A stretch of DNA of 64,000 bases from an uncultured Lachnospiraceae bacterium (lineage in GTDB: Bacteria > Bacillota > Clostridia > Lachnospirales > Lachnospiraceae), in contig CAMXPV010000022.1 of assembly GCA_947245585.1 (NCBI GenBank), positions 1-64,000 of the forward strand, given 5' to 3'. How positions within the stretch are numbered: the first letter of the stretch is position 1; the number at the start of each line of letters is the position of its first letter. Under the pieces are notes generated by a model that worked only from the letters and a program-made list of their open reading frames with translations, was not told the DNA's origin and searched no databases. Shown here one piece after another: positions 52,373 through 62,563 of the stretch. The position numbers and the translations under genes were made by a program.

Positions 52373-52694
52373 ACCCAAAAATAAGATGCCAATAGAGGAA
52401 CGTGCCAAGCAGTTTATGCCCTTTGCCGCGCTGCGCGGGCTGCCCGAGGCCCTTGCCGCAAAAGAAAAAGTGCTCGTCCCCAAAATAGAACTCTCCCCCG
52501 AAATGGCCGAGGAACTCGACCGCAAAATGCACCTGATCGCCAAGGGAAAAATGGCTGCGGTAGTCTATTTCTGTAACGGGGAGTATATCAAACTAACAGG
52601 GCTGGTCGCGCGCATCGACGAGACAAGCCGCCTCTTACAGATCGTAAATACAAAAATTCCCTTTGCGGATATTTTACAGGTAGAACTGGAATAG
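52362..52694 (+). CDS. YolD-like protein
   Basis: A 110-residue protein starting with GTG that follows GGAGGTCA. Its domain (PIEERAKQFMPFAALRGLPEALAAKEKVL, then a beta-rich end) is the YolD-like family found beside UmuC-type polymerases in Firmicutes, where it may act like UmuD as a regulator. It overlaps the polymerase end by eleven bases, so the two are translationally coupled. Confidence 0.88.
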   Translation: MANKPKNKMPIEERAKQFMPFAALRGLPEALAAKEKVLVPKIELSPEMAEELDRKMHLIAKGKMAAVVYFCNGEYIKLTGLVARIDETSRLLQIVNTKIPFADILQVELE

Positions 52695-52728
52695 CATTGC
52701 CTGCCTTCACATGCCTCTTCCTGATCCG

Positions 52729-53586
52729 TCATTCTGCCTTCCGCTTCGCCACAACGACAAGCCTGCCGTCCTCCTCATGGTAGGCACAGGTGGACAGCAT
52801 CAAGAAGGTGTCTCCGTATGCTGCGCCAACGCCCGTATCATAGAGCGCATTTTCCGTCACATTCCCGTAAAACTCCTGAAATGCTTCCTCGGTGTCCGCC
52901 GTATAAAATTCGTAATACCGAAAGCCCTCCTCTCCCTCCTTATACACATGGGAAAGAAACACCGCCATAATCTCATATTCCCGCTCCTCGTAAAGAGAGT
53001 CGAATTTCAGAACCGAATGCTCCCTGTAGTAATCCTCGCTTCTGTATTCGTCCAGATCGCCAAACATGGTTCCGTCCTTCATATTATGGCCGTATATGAT
53101 AAAACAGTCTCCCGGCGTATTCACATCTGCAATATCTTTGACGAACAAACAGCCGTGCCTGTTCTCCTCCCCATAAAAATCATGATGCAGATAATAGTCG
53201 TTTCCTTCTTTCTGCATGACGGGATAGTCGATTTTTGTTCCCGGAATGGTCAACCAACCGACCATATCCCCGTTCTCCTCGTAAAGTTCGGCATATTTTC
53301 CCAATATCACAGGCTCCTTTGGTTCCGTTTCCTCTTCTGTCTCCGAAGCCTCTTCCCTGTCGGCATCTGACTCGTCAGCGGCATCGCTGTTCTCTTCCCC
53401 TGCCGCTTCATCCGCACTTTTGTTTTCTTCTATACTTGCTCCCGCTTCCACAACAGCGCGAAGCGCCTCCTGCTGTCTCTGATATTCCAACGTGAGATGA
53501 TATTCCCATCCGATCCTGACTGTGCAGGCTGTGAAAATAACGAGGAGCTCCATTCTTGTCCACCGATATTTCTGTCTTCTCTCCAT
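52729..53586 (-). CDS. Class B sortase
   Basis: A 285-residue membrane-anchored cysteine transpeptidase. N-terminal helix (about 15-30), an acidic low-complexity linker (EENKSADEAAGEENSDAA, EETEEETEPKEP), then a sortase domain with GKYAELYEENGDMVGWLTIPGTKIDYPVMQ, the catalytic His in IYGHNMKDGTMFGDL, Cys in LMLSTCAYHEEDGRLVVVAKR with the Arg. The ATG at 53586 follows AAAGGGA. Substrate proteins with NPxTN-like signals were not found in the window. Confidence 0.92.
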   Translation of the reverse strand: MERRQKYRWTRMELLVIFTACTVRIGWEYHLTLEYQRQQEALRAVVEAGASIEENKSADEAAGEENSDAADESDADREEASETEEETEPKEPVILGKYAELYEENGDMVGWLTIPGTKIDYPVMQKEGNDYYLHHDFYGEENRHGCLFVKDIADVNTPGDCFIIYGHNMKDGTMFGDLDEYRSEDYYREHSVLKFDSLYEEREYEIMAVFLSHVYKEGEEGFRYYEFYTADTEEAFQEFYGNVTENALYDTGVGAAYGDTFLMLSTCAYHEEDGRLVVVAKRKAE

Positions 53587-53789
53587 GGTATCCCTTTCTA
53601 AAAACGATAACATTAAAATTATAGCACATTGAAGAAAGGTTCACAACGAAACCGCAAGAGATATGAAGAATGAAATATCCGGTTATCTTGGATTTTCTTG
53701 TATATGCAAGGCAGAGCGAATGGTACGGCTTTTTCGAAGAGAGGATGCAGCAATTTTGCATGAAACTGTTTCCTCCTTTGCAAATATCC

Positions 53790-54161
53790 TTAAGGCATTT
53801 CCTGCTTATCCACACGCTGTTTTAAAACGAAAGCTAAAATAGCAGACAAAATCCTTGCCAAAACCGTACTCCACCAGATCATGACCTGTCCCCCGAACAA
53901 AGGCGGCAAAATAAGCATTAATACCAGCATAAACAGCGGCTCTATAAATGTTAGAATATACGAATACACACTCTTTTCCGTTGCATAAAAACTTGCCGTG
54001 GTAATTCTGAGAACCGCCACAAACGGAACGGAAACGAGAAAAATAGGCATAATTCTTGCAATCTCTGTATTTACCCTGCTTGATGCCCCAAATAATACGC
54101 CAAGACTCTCCCTTGTCGCATACATGATAATACAGCCGATAGAAAAGCCCGGAGACATCAC
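53790..54161 (-). pseudogene. C-terminal MATE transporter fragment
   Basis: Translation ...FSIGCIIMYATRESLGVLFGASSRVNTEIARIMPIFLVSVPFVAVLRITTASFYATEKSVYSYILTFIEPLFM corresponds to the last 120 residues of a MATE-type antiporter; the first 320 or so are gone. The 5' end abuts the terminator of the glutamate dehydrogenase gene, and the Met-Met-Ser-Pro-Gly start comes from the terminator sequence itself. No ribosome binding site. A remnant after deletion. Confidence 0.8.
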
Positions 54162-54171
54162 GCCTCCGGGC
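54143..54171 (-). terminator. Terminator of glutamate dehydrogenase gene
   Basis: On the minus strand GCCCGGAG (54171-54164) pairs with CTCCGGGC (54154-54147), nine-base loop, then TTTTC. Lies 15 bases after the stop. Confidence 0.8.
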
Positions 54172-54185
54172 CTCTTTATACTCTT

Positions 54186-55604
<1,419 letters not shown>

Positions 55605-55711
55605 GGGCGATTTAGCAGATTAAAGTGTAAAAATTTTTTTCGTTTTTTTAGATAAATTGTACAATAATACCAAAATACATGTATACAGGTCAGAGATTTT
55701 TCATAATCTCC

Positions 55712-56143
55712 CTACAGGTATTCCCTCAGCCGTTCTATGCTTTTTTCCTCAAAATCCATCAGTTCTTTCGCCAGTTCCACAGTATCGTGTTCTGCCAGAC
55801 CATTATGCTTTAAACTTTTCCACATACTGGTGATTCCCCTGTTGCTCCCCTGAATCATCATCTCCGCCAGATGTTCGGTACTGATATTGAAAGCCGTATT
55901 CGCATGAATGCTGCCTCTTAAAACCATCTCTCCAATCTGATTGCCTCGGTATCCCTCCCCGTCCTGCTGTAGTATCTTGTCCAATGCTCTATTGTGAATA
56001 TCAGCATAGTGCAAGGACTGTCTCGACAGGGTGATGGAAAACTCATCGTTGCCAATCTTGTCCAGAATGGTGTCAATGGCCGTCATCCCCATCTGGGTAT
56101 TTTTCTGTATTTCCTTCAAAACCATTTCGTCGTCATGTTTCAT
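55712..56143 (-). CDS. Small helical (ferritin-like) protein, paralogue of 10288-10722
   Basis: A 143-residue helical protein MKHDDEMVLKEIQKNTQMGMTAIDTILDKIGNDEFSITLSRQSLHYADIHNRAL... with the same layout as the protein at 10288-10722: GMTAIDTIL near residue 19, a central NISTEHLAEMMIQGSNRGITSMWKSL and a glutamate-rich end. No membrane segment. Start follows AAAGGAG. Function unknown; the two could form a hetero-oligomer or have diverged after duplication. Confidence 0.75.
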   Translation of the reverse strand: MKHDDEMVLKEIQKNTQMGMTAIDTILDKIGNDEFSITLSRQSLHYADIHNRALDKILQQDGEGYRGNQIGEMVLRGSIHANTAFNISTEHLAEMMIQGSNRGITSMWKSLKHNGLAEHDTVELAKELMDFEEKSIERLREYL

Positions 56144-56183
56144 GTTGATTTGCTCCTTTCCCGTCTTCTGTCTCTGCTTCTAT

Positions 56184-56305
56184 CGCATAAGCAGATTCGA
56201 GATGCTTCGCATCTCTCATTCGCGTTGCTCGCCGTAAGTCTCCCGAAGCATACATTCATGCAAGCATGATGTCTGCTTCGTCAGCCTTCCTTCTCTGCTT
56301 ATGCG
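56184..56305. repeat. 122-bp element with 12-bp terminal inverted repeats
   Basis: Ends CGCATAAGCAGA (56184-56195) and TCTGCTTATGCG (56294-56305) are exactly inverted. Inner hairpins include GAGATG / CATCTC (56200-56216) around CTTCG. It lies between the helical-protein gene and the SH3 gene. No coding frame. It looks like a MITE or structured repeat, without a clear target duplication. Confidence 0.6.
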
Positions 56306-56307
56306 CG

Positions 56308-56342
56308 CAAAAAACAGATGAGAGAAATTTTCCCTCATCTGT
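56308..56342 (-). terminator. Terminator of the SH3-domain gene
   Basis: On the minus strand ACAGATGAG (56342-56334) pairs with CTCATCTGT (56322-56314), followed by TTTTTTG. Directly downstream of the SH3 gene stop region. Confidence 0.75.
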
Positions 56343-56392
56343 CCAGTCTTTCCTATTTTACGGTCTTTTAATCATCTACTACAGTTGAACTG

Positions 56393-57667
56393 TTATTTTA
56401 CGTAATCCGATTTCACATAAGCGGTCTGTCCCTTGTACTTGATCTTCGTCCAACCATCGGCCTGCTTCATAATCACCTCAAGTTTCGTACCCGCATAAAC
56501 CGTATCGATCTGATCCGAGCTTGTGCTCGCACCTTTACGGATTTTGACCGTTTCCTGAACGGTTACCGTACCCGTCGTTTCCGTACTCTCAGCCGCCTGC
56601 TGCGGTTCTTCTTCCTCCTCTTCGTCCCCCTCATTGGAAGCGCTCTGCGTTTCAGAAGGCTCTAAGAATTCGCTCTTGATAAAGGCATCGCCGTCGTTAT
56701 ACCGGATCTTACTCCAACCGTTGCCCTTCTCCTCCAGGAGCTCAAATTCATCGCCCACAGCTGCCTTACCCAACTTATCCGCTGTCTCGCTGTCGGAAGT
56801 TCTTATATTAACTACATCCGTTGTTTTTACCATGGTCACGACCACTTCCGGATCCTGCGCTTCGCTCTCTTCAGGCGTTTCCTCCGCAGGCTCCTCTTCC
56901 GCTCCTTCGTTTTCCACAACCGGCGCCATCGTCTCACCCACGTTCACGTCAATCTCATCGTCCAATTTCATGAGAAAATCCACCAACGCCTTATCTTCTG
57001 CAACCATGTCGTTAAATGCAACCGAAGCCCTGTTGTAAAGGTCAATGACATCTTCCTGATCCTGCACCTTGCGCATATACTGCAATTCGCCATCACTCTC
57101 ATCGCCATCTTCGTTGATGTAAAAATCCCCATCCTCATTGGTACACACATAATAGACATTCATACCTGGAATCGGCTTATCATAATCGGCAAATTTTAAC
57201 TCCACATAGGCAAAAACAAGATAACATCCCTCTCTGGGACCCGGTTTTGTATAAATCTCCAAAGTCGGACAGCTCTCAAGATACTTACTTGTCTCCTTCG
57301 CCCTCAATATTTCATTGGCATCCAGATAATACACCAAATCGCCCATGGTGTCCGTATCGCCTTCCACCATCGCCTTATAATATTTATTGAGCAGCTCGTT
57401 GATTCCCGGTACGGCATCCTGCTCTAGCGGTACATCCGGCACTTCAATCAGCGCGCCATCCTCCTGCGGATTCTCATCCGATGCAACCGCCGCTTCCTCC
57501 TGCTCCACCTTCCGTTTGTTTGCCTGAACCGCAATTACAATCGTAAGTCCGACACAGACCACAAGAATAATGGGCAAAACAATCTTTGAGTATTTTATCA
57601 GCCATTTCTTCAGCGCCTCAAACACCGCTTTCAGAAATTCTAATATGGTATTATTAGACGTATTCAT
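56393..57667 (-). CDS. Membrane-anchored protein with two SH3-type domains
   Basis: A 424-residue protein with one membrane helix (about residues 23-48) and an extracytoplasmic part. After a region that looks like a helical linker (PDVPLEQDAVPGINELLNKYYKAMVEGDTDTMGDLV) come two bacterial SH3b domains, KTTDVVNIRTSDSETADKLGKAAVGDEFELLEE and VTVQETVKIRKGASTSSDQIDTVYAGTKLEVI, separated by acidic linkers. SH3b domains bind cell-wall peptides. Start follows GGAGGATTT. Probably cell-envelope associated. Confidence 0.85.
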   Translation of the reverse strand: MNTSNNTILEFLKAVFEALKKWLIKYSKIVLPIILVVCVGLTIVIAVQANKRKVEQEEAAVASDENPQEDGALIEVPDVPLEQDAVPGINELLNKYYKAMVEGDTDTMGDLVYYLDANEILRAKETSKYLESCPTLEIYTKPGPREGCYLVFAYVELKFADYDKPIPGMNVYYVCTNEDGDFYINEDGDESDGELQYMRKVQDQEDVIDLYNRASVAFNDMVAEDKALVDFLMKLDDEIDVNVGETMAPVVENEGAEEEPAEETPEESEAQDPEVVVTMVKTTDVVNIRTSDSETADKLGKAAVGDEFELLEEKGNGWSKIRYNDGDAFIKSEFLEPSETQSASNEGDEEEEEEPQQAAESTETTGTVTVQETVKIRKGASTSSDQIDTVYAGTKLEVIMKQADGWTKIKYKGQTAYVKSDYVK

Positions 57668-57746
57668 TCAAATCCTCCATTTACAGGCTAAGGATAAAGC
57701 CTCAGAATTTCCGAAGCAGCAGATCGCTCCGGAAATTCTTTCACTA

Positions 57747-57818
57747 TGCACCCGACAGGACTCGAACCTGCATCAAAGGCGTCGGAGGCCTACGTTTTAT
57801 CCATTAGACTACGGGTGC
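57747..57818 (-). tRNA. tRNA-Arg (CCG)
   Basis: On the minus strand a 72-base cloverleaf: acceptor GCACCCG (57818-57812) pairs with CGGGTGC (57754-57748), the T-loop TTCGAGTCC is present, anticodon stem AGGC/GCCT with loop CTCCGAC gives anticodon CCG. Discriminator base A at 57747. CCA is not encoded. It lies between the SH3 gene and the DUF5688 gene. Confidence 0.93.
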
Positions 57819-57922
57819 CCGCCTCAATGTAACCGAATTGTTAGTTCACATAAAATTTGTTACAATTTTGTTACATCTTTTGTATCATACTCCATGCGGG
57901 CACACTTGTCAAGTAATCGCGC

Positions 57923-58810
57923 CTAAGAAATAATTTCCTCAATTTCCGAATTCTTGCGACAATACCGATACAACCCGTAAGACAGTACCTCTTCCGGTTC
58001 CACCTGCGTCCTGTTGACCTCCTCCACCATCTGTCTGTAGACCGAGTATTCCCGGCTTTGGTCATCAGGAATCAGCAGCACCTCATGTACAGAACTTGGC
58101 AGAATCAAAAGGTCGCTTTCCAATCGCCTGGCCAGTTCCCCAATCTGCTCGGAGTACAGCATAGCCGCAGCGCCAAAACGTTTCTCCTGATTTGTCAGCA
58201 CATACATCGGCACAGCATCCTCGTCCCGCATCTGAATCCCTGTCAGCTCCAAAACCAACTCCCGCATGGAAACTAGAAGTTCCGGCATATCCCGCTTCGT
58301 ATTGCGCCTGGCCAAACGGTATAACGATTCCGCATTCTGTTTCCACATCAGCATATGCTCCCTGTTGATCACAATAAAACCGCCATCCATCACCTCCTTC
58401 TCCAACGCATAATAGAAGACAACCGCCAGATCATTCCACTTTAAATGAGGTGCATCCCGAAGAAATTTTTTATTCTTTTCAAAGCTCACCAACTTATAGA
58501 ATATTCTGTCTTTCACCCGGCTATAATCGCGAAAAAACTCCATATCCAATTCCAAAGCCATAGACTGCTCCTCATAGCAGTTCATAATTTTTTCCACAAG
58601 TGTGCTGAGTCTTGCCCCGTCAAGAAATTCCCTATAGAGTCCCTCCAGATAAATGGTCGGGAAAATGCTGTCACCCTGTCTGGTAATGGCAATCCCTGTC
58701 AATTCCACATCATTGTTTTTCATTACCTGGATCACCTTAATCTCATAGGCGTCTCCCATTCTTTCCTGCAATAAATCCACGATATTATCTACAAATGTAT
58801 GAAAACCCAT
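57923..58810 (-). CDS. DUF5688 family protein
   Basis: A 295-residue soluble protein of the DUF5688 family, seen mainly in Lachnospiraceae. It begins MGFHTFVDNIVDLLQERMGDAYEIKVIQVMKNNDVELTGIAI; later DMEFFRDYSRVKDRIFYKLVSFEKNKKFLRDAPHLKWNDLAVVFYY and a C-terminal helical end. ATG at 58810 follows AGAGGAGAAT; a longer frame is not needed. Function unknown. Confidence 0.85.
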   Translation of the reverse strand: MGFHTFVDNIVDLLQERMGDAYEIKVIQVMKNNDVELTGIAITRQGDSIFPTIYLEGLYREFLDGARLSTLVEKIMNCYEEQSMALELDMEFFRDYSRVKDRIFYKLVSFEKNKKFLRDAPHLKWNDLAVVFYYALEKEVMDGGFIVINREHMLMWKQNAESLYRLARRNTKRDMPELLVSMRELVLELTGIQMRDEDAVPMYVLTNQEKRFGAAAMLYSEQIGELARRLESDLLILPSSVHEVLLIPDDQSREYSVYRQMVEEVNRTQVEPEEVLSYGLYRYCRKNSEIEEIIS

Positions 58811-58851
58811 ATTCTCCTCTTTCCCATTCTCTCCAAACACTCTTTTCGGGC

Positions 58852-58892
58852 AAAAGAAAAGACAATACAGACTTCCGTCTATATTGTCTTAT
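58852..58892 (-). terminator. Terminator of efp
   Basis: On the minus strand AAGACAATATAGAC pairs with GTCTGTATTGTCTT, ending in TTTTCTTTTG. 24 bases after the efp stop. Confidence 0.75.
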
Positions 58893-58915
58893 GGGCTTTG
58901 ACTTATGACTCTTGT

Positions 58916-59473
58916 TTATACTCTGGACAAATACTCACCTGTTCTGGTATCAATCTTGATCACTTCGCCGTTTTCCACAAACAGCGGCACCATAACCTTT
59001 GCGCCAGTCTCCACAATAGCGGGCTTTGTCGCGCCAGTCGCGGTATCTCCCTTGAAACCGGGCTCCGTATCCGTAATCTCAAGCTCCACAAACAGCGGAG
59101 GCTCAATGGCGAACACATTGCCGTTATAAGAACAGATCTTAACCATCTCATTTTCTTTCACAAACTTTAACGCATCCCCTACCGCGTCCGCATTCAATGC
59201 GATCTGGTCATAGGTCTCCGTATCCATGAAATTAAACAAGTCACCGTCCGAATATAAATACTGCATGTCCTTTCTGTCAATACGTGCCTGAGGAAATTTC
59301 TCTGTGGGGCGGAAACTCTTCTCCACCACACCGCCATTGATGATATTTTTCAGCTTCGTCCTGACAAAAGCAGCGCCCTTGCCCGGTTTTACATGCTGAA
59401 ACTCAATTATCTGATAAACATTACCCTCCATCTCGACGGTAATGCCGTTTCTGAAATCACCCGCTGATACCAT
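58916..59473 (-). CDS. efp: Elongation factor P
   Basis: A 185-residue three-domain translation factor that relieves stalling at polyproline. KOW-like domain I with the modification-loop [11 protein letters not shown] (Lys32), OB domains II and III (ending [10 protein letters not shown]). Start follows GGAGGAGACAG. Downstream of aroQ in the aro block. Confidence 0.97.
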   Translation of the reverse strand: MVSAGDFRNGITVEMEGNVYQIIEFQHVKPGKGAAFVRTKLKNIINGGVVEKSFRPTEKFPQARIDRKDMQYLYSDGDLFNFMDTETYDQIALNADAVGDALKFVKENEMVKICSYNGNVFAIEPPLFVELEITDTEPGFKGDTATGATKPAIVETGAKVMVPLFVENGEVIKIDTRTGEYLSRV

Positions 59474-59534
59474 TCTTCTGTCTCCTCCTAAACATTCACA
59501 AATATAATTCTTTTCTAGTTTATACTAAAAAACT

Positions 59535-59984
59535 CTATTTTTCAACCTCTTTATTGAAAAAAGCCAAGATAAAATCAATCGCCTGCAAATAGCCGTCAAG
59601 CCCCTGCCCATAAATCTGTTTGTCGCAGACCGGTGCCGTCACTGAAACTTTTCTGAATTCTTCTCTCTGTGTGATATCGGAAATATGAATCTCCACTTTC
59701 GGCACTGTAATGCTTGCGAGCGCATCCCTGATCGCATAACTGTAATGAGTAAAGGCCCCCGGATTGATTACGATTCCCTCCGTGCCATCAAAATAGGAAT
59801 CCTGAATCCGGTCGATAATCGCCCCCTCATGGTTGCTCTGGAATACTTCTATGGTACTGCCCGTCTCCTTCCCTTTATCGGCAATCATCTGTAGTAGATA
59901 ATCATAATCCTGCGTGCCGTACACACTCTTTTCCCGAATCCCCAAAAAGTTTAAATTCGGACCGTTAATAACCAGTATCTTCAT
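59535..59984 (-). CDS. aroQ: Type II 3-dehydroquinate dehydratase
   Basis: A 149-residue shikimate pathway enzyme, third step. Features: MKILVINGPNLNFLGIRE, catalytic Tyr22 in EKSVYGTQDY, GAFTHYSYAIRDAL near 80 and VEIHISDITQREEFRKVS near 100. AGGGGGAAA precedes the start. Lies between aroK and efp. Confidence 0.96.
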   Translation of the reverse strand: MKILVINGPNLNFLGIREKSVYGTQDYDYLLQMIADKGKETGSTIEVFQSNHEGAIIDRIQDSYFDGTEGIVINPGAFTHYSYAIRDALASITVPKVEIHISDITQREEFRKVSVTAPVCDKQIYGQGLDGYLQAIDFILAFFNKEVEK

Positions 59985-60023
59985 GTTTTCCCCCTTCCGC
60001 CTAAGCGTCCTTTTTTCGTTCTT

Positions 60024-60530
60024 TTATGTTACATTCTGTTCGATCTCGTCCAAAATCTGCTGAAAAGTCTTGCCGTCCACGTCAATCACCACATCCGATG
60101 CTGACAGGTAAAGAGGGTCTCTCTTCTCCAACAGCGTCCTTATTTTCGTCAGTGGATCATCTCCCTGCAAAAGCGGTCTTGTGGTGTCATCCTTCAACCT
60201 CTCATAAACCGTCTCAGCCTTTACCCGCAAATAAAACACCTGTCCCAACTCGTGCAGAAGCTCTCTGTTTTCTTCCCGCAGGGGCAGGCCGCCGCCCACT
60301 GATATAATCTGCTCCGACGCATTTCCCAAAAGCTTTCTAATGCAGGCCGTCTCCCTGTCCCGGAAATAGGCCTCCCCGTCCGTTGCAAAAATATCCGATA
60401 TGGTTCTTTTCTCTTCCCTCTCAATCTCCTTATCCGTGTCTATGACCGACCGGCGCAGCCGATAAGAAAGCCTAAAACCCACCGTAGTCTTTCCACAGCC
60501 CATAAATCCAATCAGTATTACATTTCCCAT
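60024..60530 (-). CDS. aroK: Shikimate kinase
   Basis: A 168-residue kinase. P-loop GFMGCGKTTVG (residues 8-18), DTDKEIEREEKRTISDIFATDGEAYFRDRE shikimate site, VGGGLPLREENRELL and RPLLQGDDPL. The ATG at 60530 follows AGAGGAATACC; an upstream frame to 60629 overlaps aroE and lacks a site. Gap of 26 bases to aroE. Confidence 0.96.
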   Translation of the reverse strand: MGNVILIGFMGCGKTTVGFRLSYRLRRSVIDTDKEIEREEKRTISDIFATDGEAYFRDRETACIRKLLGNASEQIISVGGGLPLREENRELLHELGQVFYLRVKAETVYERLKDDTTRPLLQGDDPLTKIRTLLEKRDPLYLSASDVVIDVDGKTFQQILDEIEQNVT

Positions 60531-60556
60531 GGTATTCCTCTTCTCACTCTTTCTTC

Positions 60557-61420
60557 TTATGAAACAGCCTCTTTCAGCTTTCCGTATACAATCTGCGCTT
60601 CCTTTTCGGAGACCTCCACCCCATTCCACAGTTCATAGGCAATAATACCCTGATAGAGCAGCATTTTCAACCCATTATAAGCCTGCCCGCCGTTTTTTCT
60701 CACCAGTTTCATAAATGTGGTTTCCCATGGCGTGTAAATCAAGTCAAATCCCGTATGGATCCTCCTGTAAAATGCCTCATCCTCAATCACCGCCCGGTCC
60801 ACGTTGGGGAAAAGTCCCACCGAAGTGCCCTGTATCGCCAAAAATTTCTGTTCCGGCAGGCTGTCAAACTCCGACAAGGCCATGGGAAGAATGACTTCCC
60901 GTCCCACGGAGCGGTTTACTTCCTCCGCCACCTTCTGGGCCTTATCCAATGTACGGTTTAACAGATAGACACGTTTTGCTCCCTTTACGGCGCATAAATA
61001 GGCCACCGCCCGGGAGGCGCCGCCTGCGCCAAGCAGAATCATCTCCTCTCCCGAAAGCCTGATGCCCTCCGCCGTCATGGCGCGGTAAAGACCTTCCATA
61101 TCCGTATTGTAGCCCTTGTATCCGCCGGTAACGCTCACCAATGTATTGACCGCACCGATGGATGCCGCAAGAGAATCCACTTCCCGCAGACAGGGAATCA
61201 CCTCGCTTTTATAGGGAACCGTCACATTGAGTCCCAAAATCCCAAGCGCCGCAGCGCCTGCTACCGCTTCCGCAACCCGTCCTGTCTCCACCGGAAACGG
61301 AACATATACCAGATTGTGGCCGAACATCCCGGCCAAAGTATTATGTATCATCGGAGAAAGGGTGTGTTCCACCGGATTCCCGATCAGTCCGCAGGTTTTC
61401 GTCTTACCGTTTATCTCCAT
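60557..61420 (-). CDS. aroE: Shikimate dehydrogenase
   Basis: A 287-residue NADP-dependent enzyme. Shikimate site LIGNPVEHTLSPMIHN, NVTVPYKSE with catalytic Lys, GYNTDMEGLYRAM, glycine-rich coenzyme loop ILLGAGGASRAVAYL and end with YNGLKMLLYQ. The ATG at 61420 has GGAGGAAAAC; one further upstream has poorer spacing. Overlaps the yqeG end by 17 bases, so translational coupling is likely. Confidence 0.95.
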   Translation of the reverse strand: MEINGKTKTCGLIGNPVEHTLSPMIHNTLAGMFGHNLVYVPFPVETGRVAEAVAGAAALGILGLNVTVPYKSEVIPCLREVDSLAASIGAVNTLVSVTGGYKGYNTDMEGLYRAMTAEGIRLSGEEMILLGAGGASRAVAYLCAVKGAKRVYLLNRTLDKAQKVAEEVNRSVGREVILPMALSEFDSLPEQKFLAIQGTSVGLFPNVDRAVIEDEAFYRRIHTGFDLIYTPWETTFMKLVRKNGGQAYNGLKMLLYQGIIAYELWNGVEVSEKEAQIVYGKLKEAVS

Positions 61421-61937
61421 GTTTTCCTCCATGTTCCTTCAACGATCTTTTATAAAAAAACAACACAATCCACTCTAACCGCCGCTTTAAAACAATCTGG
61501 ATTTCCTCCTTCGGATGGATCGGTTTCACCAAACAGGTTCTTATGCCTGTCCGTTTTGCTCCCCATACATCTGTGAAAAGTTGGTCGCCTACAAAAAGAG
61601 TCGTATCAGAATTTGTTCCCATCAACTCCATAGCCGCAAGATATCCCTTTCTTGCCGGTTTCCCGGCCTTATATAGGTACCGGGAATGCACTTTGTCGTT
61701 AAAGGTCTTGACCCGCGGCTCTTTGTTGTTCGACAAAAGCACGCTCTCAAAACCAATACGCCGCAGTCTCTCAAAGAGAGCGATGCTCCTCTCATCCGCC
61801 GGCGCACCGTGGGGCACAAGGGTGTTGTCAATATCAAAAATAATTCCCCGGAATCCCCTCCCGTACAACGCTTCAAAATCAATCTCATAGGCGGAATCCA
61901 GATATACATCCGGGTAAAAGCATTCCAACCACGCCAT
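61404..61937 (-). CDS. YqeG family HAD phosphatase
   Basis: A 177-residue HAD-superfamily phosphatase. Motif I FDIDNTLVPHG (Asp nucleophile), motif II SNNKEPRV, Lys in AGKPARKG and motif IV FVGDQLFTDVWGAKRTG. Found beside shikimate genes in Lachnospiraceae. Physiological substrate not established. Start follows AGAGGAG. Overlaps the aroE start. Confidence 0.93.
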   Translation of the reverse strand: MAWLECFYPDVYLDSAYEIDFEALYGRGFRGIIFDIDNTLVPHGAPADERSIALFERLRRIGFESVLLSNNKEPRVKTFNDKVHSRYLYKAGKPARKGYLAAMELMGTNSDTTLFVGDQLFTDVWGAKRTGIRTCLVKPIHPKEEIQIVLKRRLEWIVLFFYKRSLKEHGGKHGDKR

Positions 61938-61967
61938 GACTATGCTCCTCTTCTTTTAATCGCAGTA

Positions 61968-61998
61968 CAGGCCGAAAAACCTTCGGTTTTTCGACCTG
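61968..61998. other. Hairpin between nrdR and yqeG
   Basis: CAGGCCGAAAAACC (61968-61981) pairs with GGTTTTTCGACCTG (61985-61998) with one mismatch and a three-base loop. No T-run, so it may be a processing or partial termination site. Confidence 0.45.
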
Positions 61999-62012
61999 CA
62001 ATCATGTTTCCC

Positions 62013-62465
62013 TTACTTATCCAACACGCTTTTCAGCTCTTCCATAAAGGTGTTAATATCTTTAAACTCCCTGTAAACAGAGGCAAATCTGACATAGGCA
62101 ACGGCCTCTAAGTCCTTCAGCTTATTCATAACAAGCTCGCCGATTACCTGACTGGGAATTTCTTTTTCCTCGCGGTTAAAGACTTCCGTCTCCACCTCGT
62201 CCACCAACTTGTTGATCTGGTTCGCGCTGATGGGTCTCTTATGACATGCCCTTAAAACGCCGGCCTCAATTTTCGACCTGTCGTAGGTCTCTCTGTTGTT
62301 ATCCTTCTTAATCACAATGAGGGGTATCGTTTCCACTTTCTCATACGTGGTAAACCGCTTATCACACTCATCACAGACGCGCCGTCTCCGGATAGAGCTG
62401 TTATCCTCCGCCGGCCTGCTGTCAATTACTCTCGTATTCTCATGACCACAAAATGGGCATTTCAT
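62013..62465 (-). CDS. nrdR: Transcriptional repressor NrdR
   Basis: A 150-residue repressor of ribonucleotide reductase genes. Zinc ribbon MKCPFCGHENTRVIDSRPAEDN and CDECDKRFTTYE, then an ATP-cone domain (residues 49-139, VIKKDNNRETYDRSKIEAGVLRACHKRP). AGGAGGAAA precedes the start. NrdR boxes elsewhere were not searched. Confidence 0.97.
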   Translation of the reverse strand: MKCPFCGHENTRVIDSRPAEDNSSIRRRRVCDECDKRFTTYEKVETIPLIVIKKDNNRETYDRSKIEAGVLRACHKRPISANQINKLVDEVETEVFNREEKEIPSQVIGELVMNKLKDLEAVAYVRFASVYREFKDINTFMEELKSVLDK

Positions 62466-62563
62466 CCCGGATTTCCTCCTTCTACGTACTCAATACATTT
62501 ATTATAGGAGAAAATCATCATTATGTCAACTATCTTATGGTAACCAATTTGCACAGATCAAGT

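Noticed and set aside
53664-53844. Plus-strand frame of about 60 codons between sortase and MATE remnant
   Set aside because: Weak start site and no family features; overlaps the remnant on the other strand.
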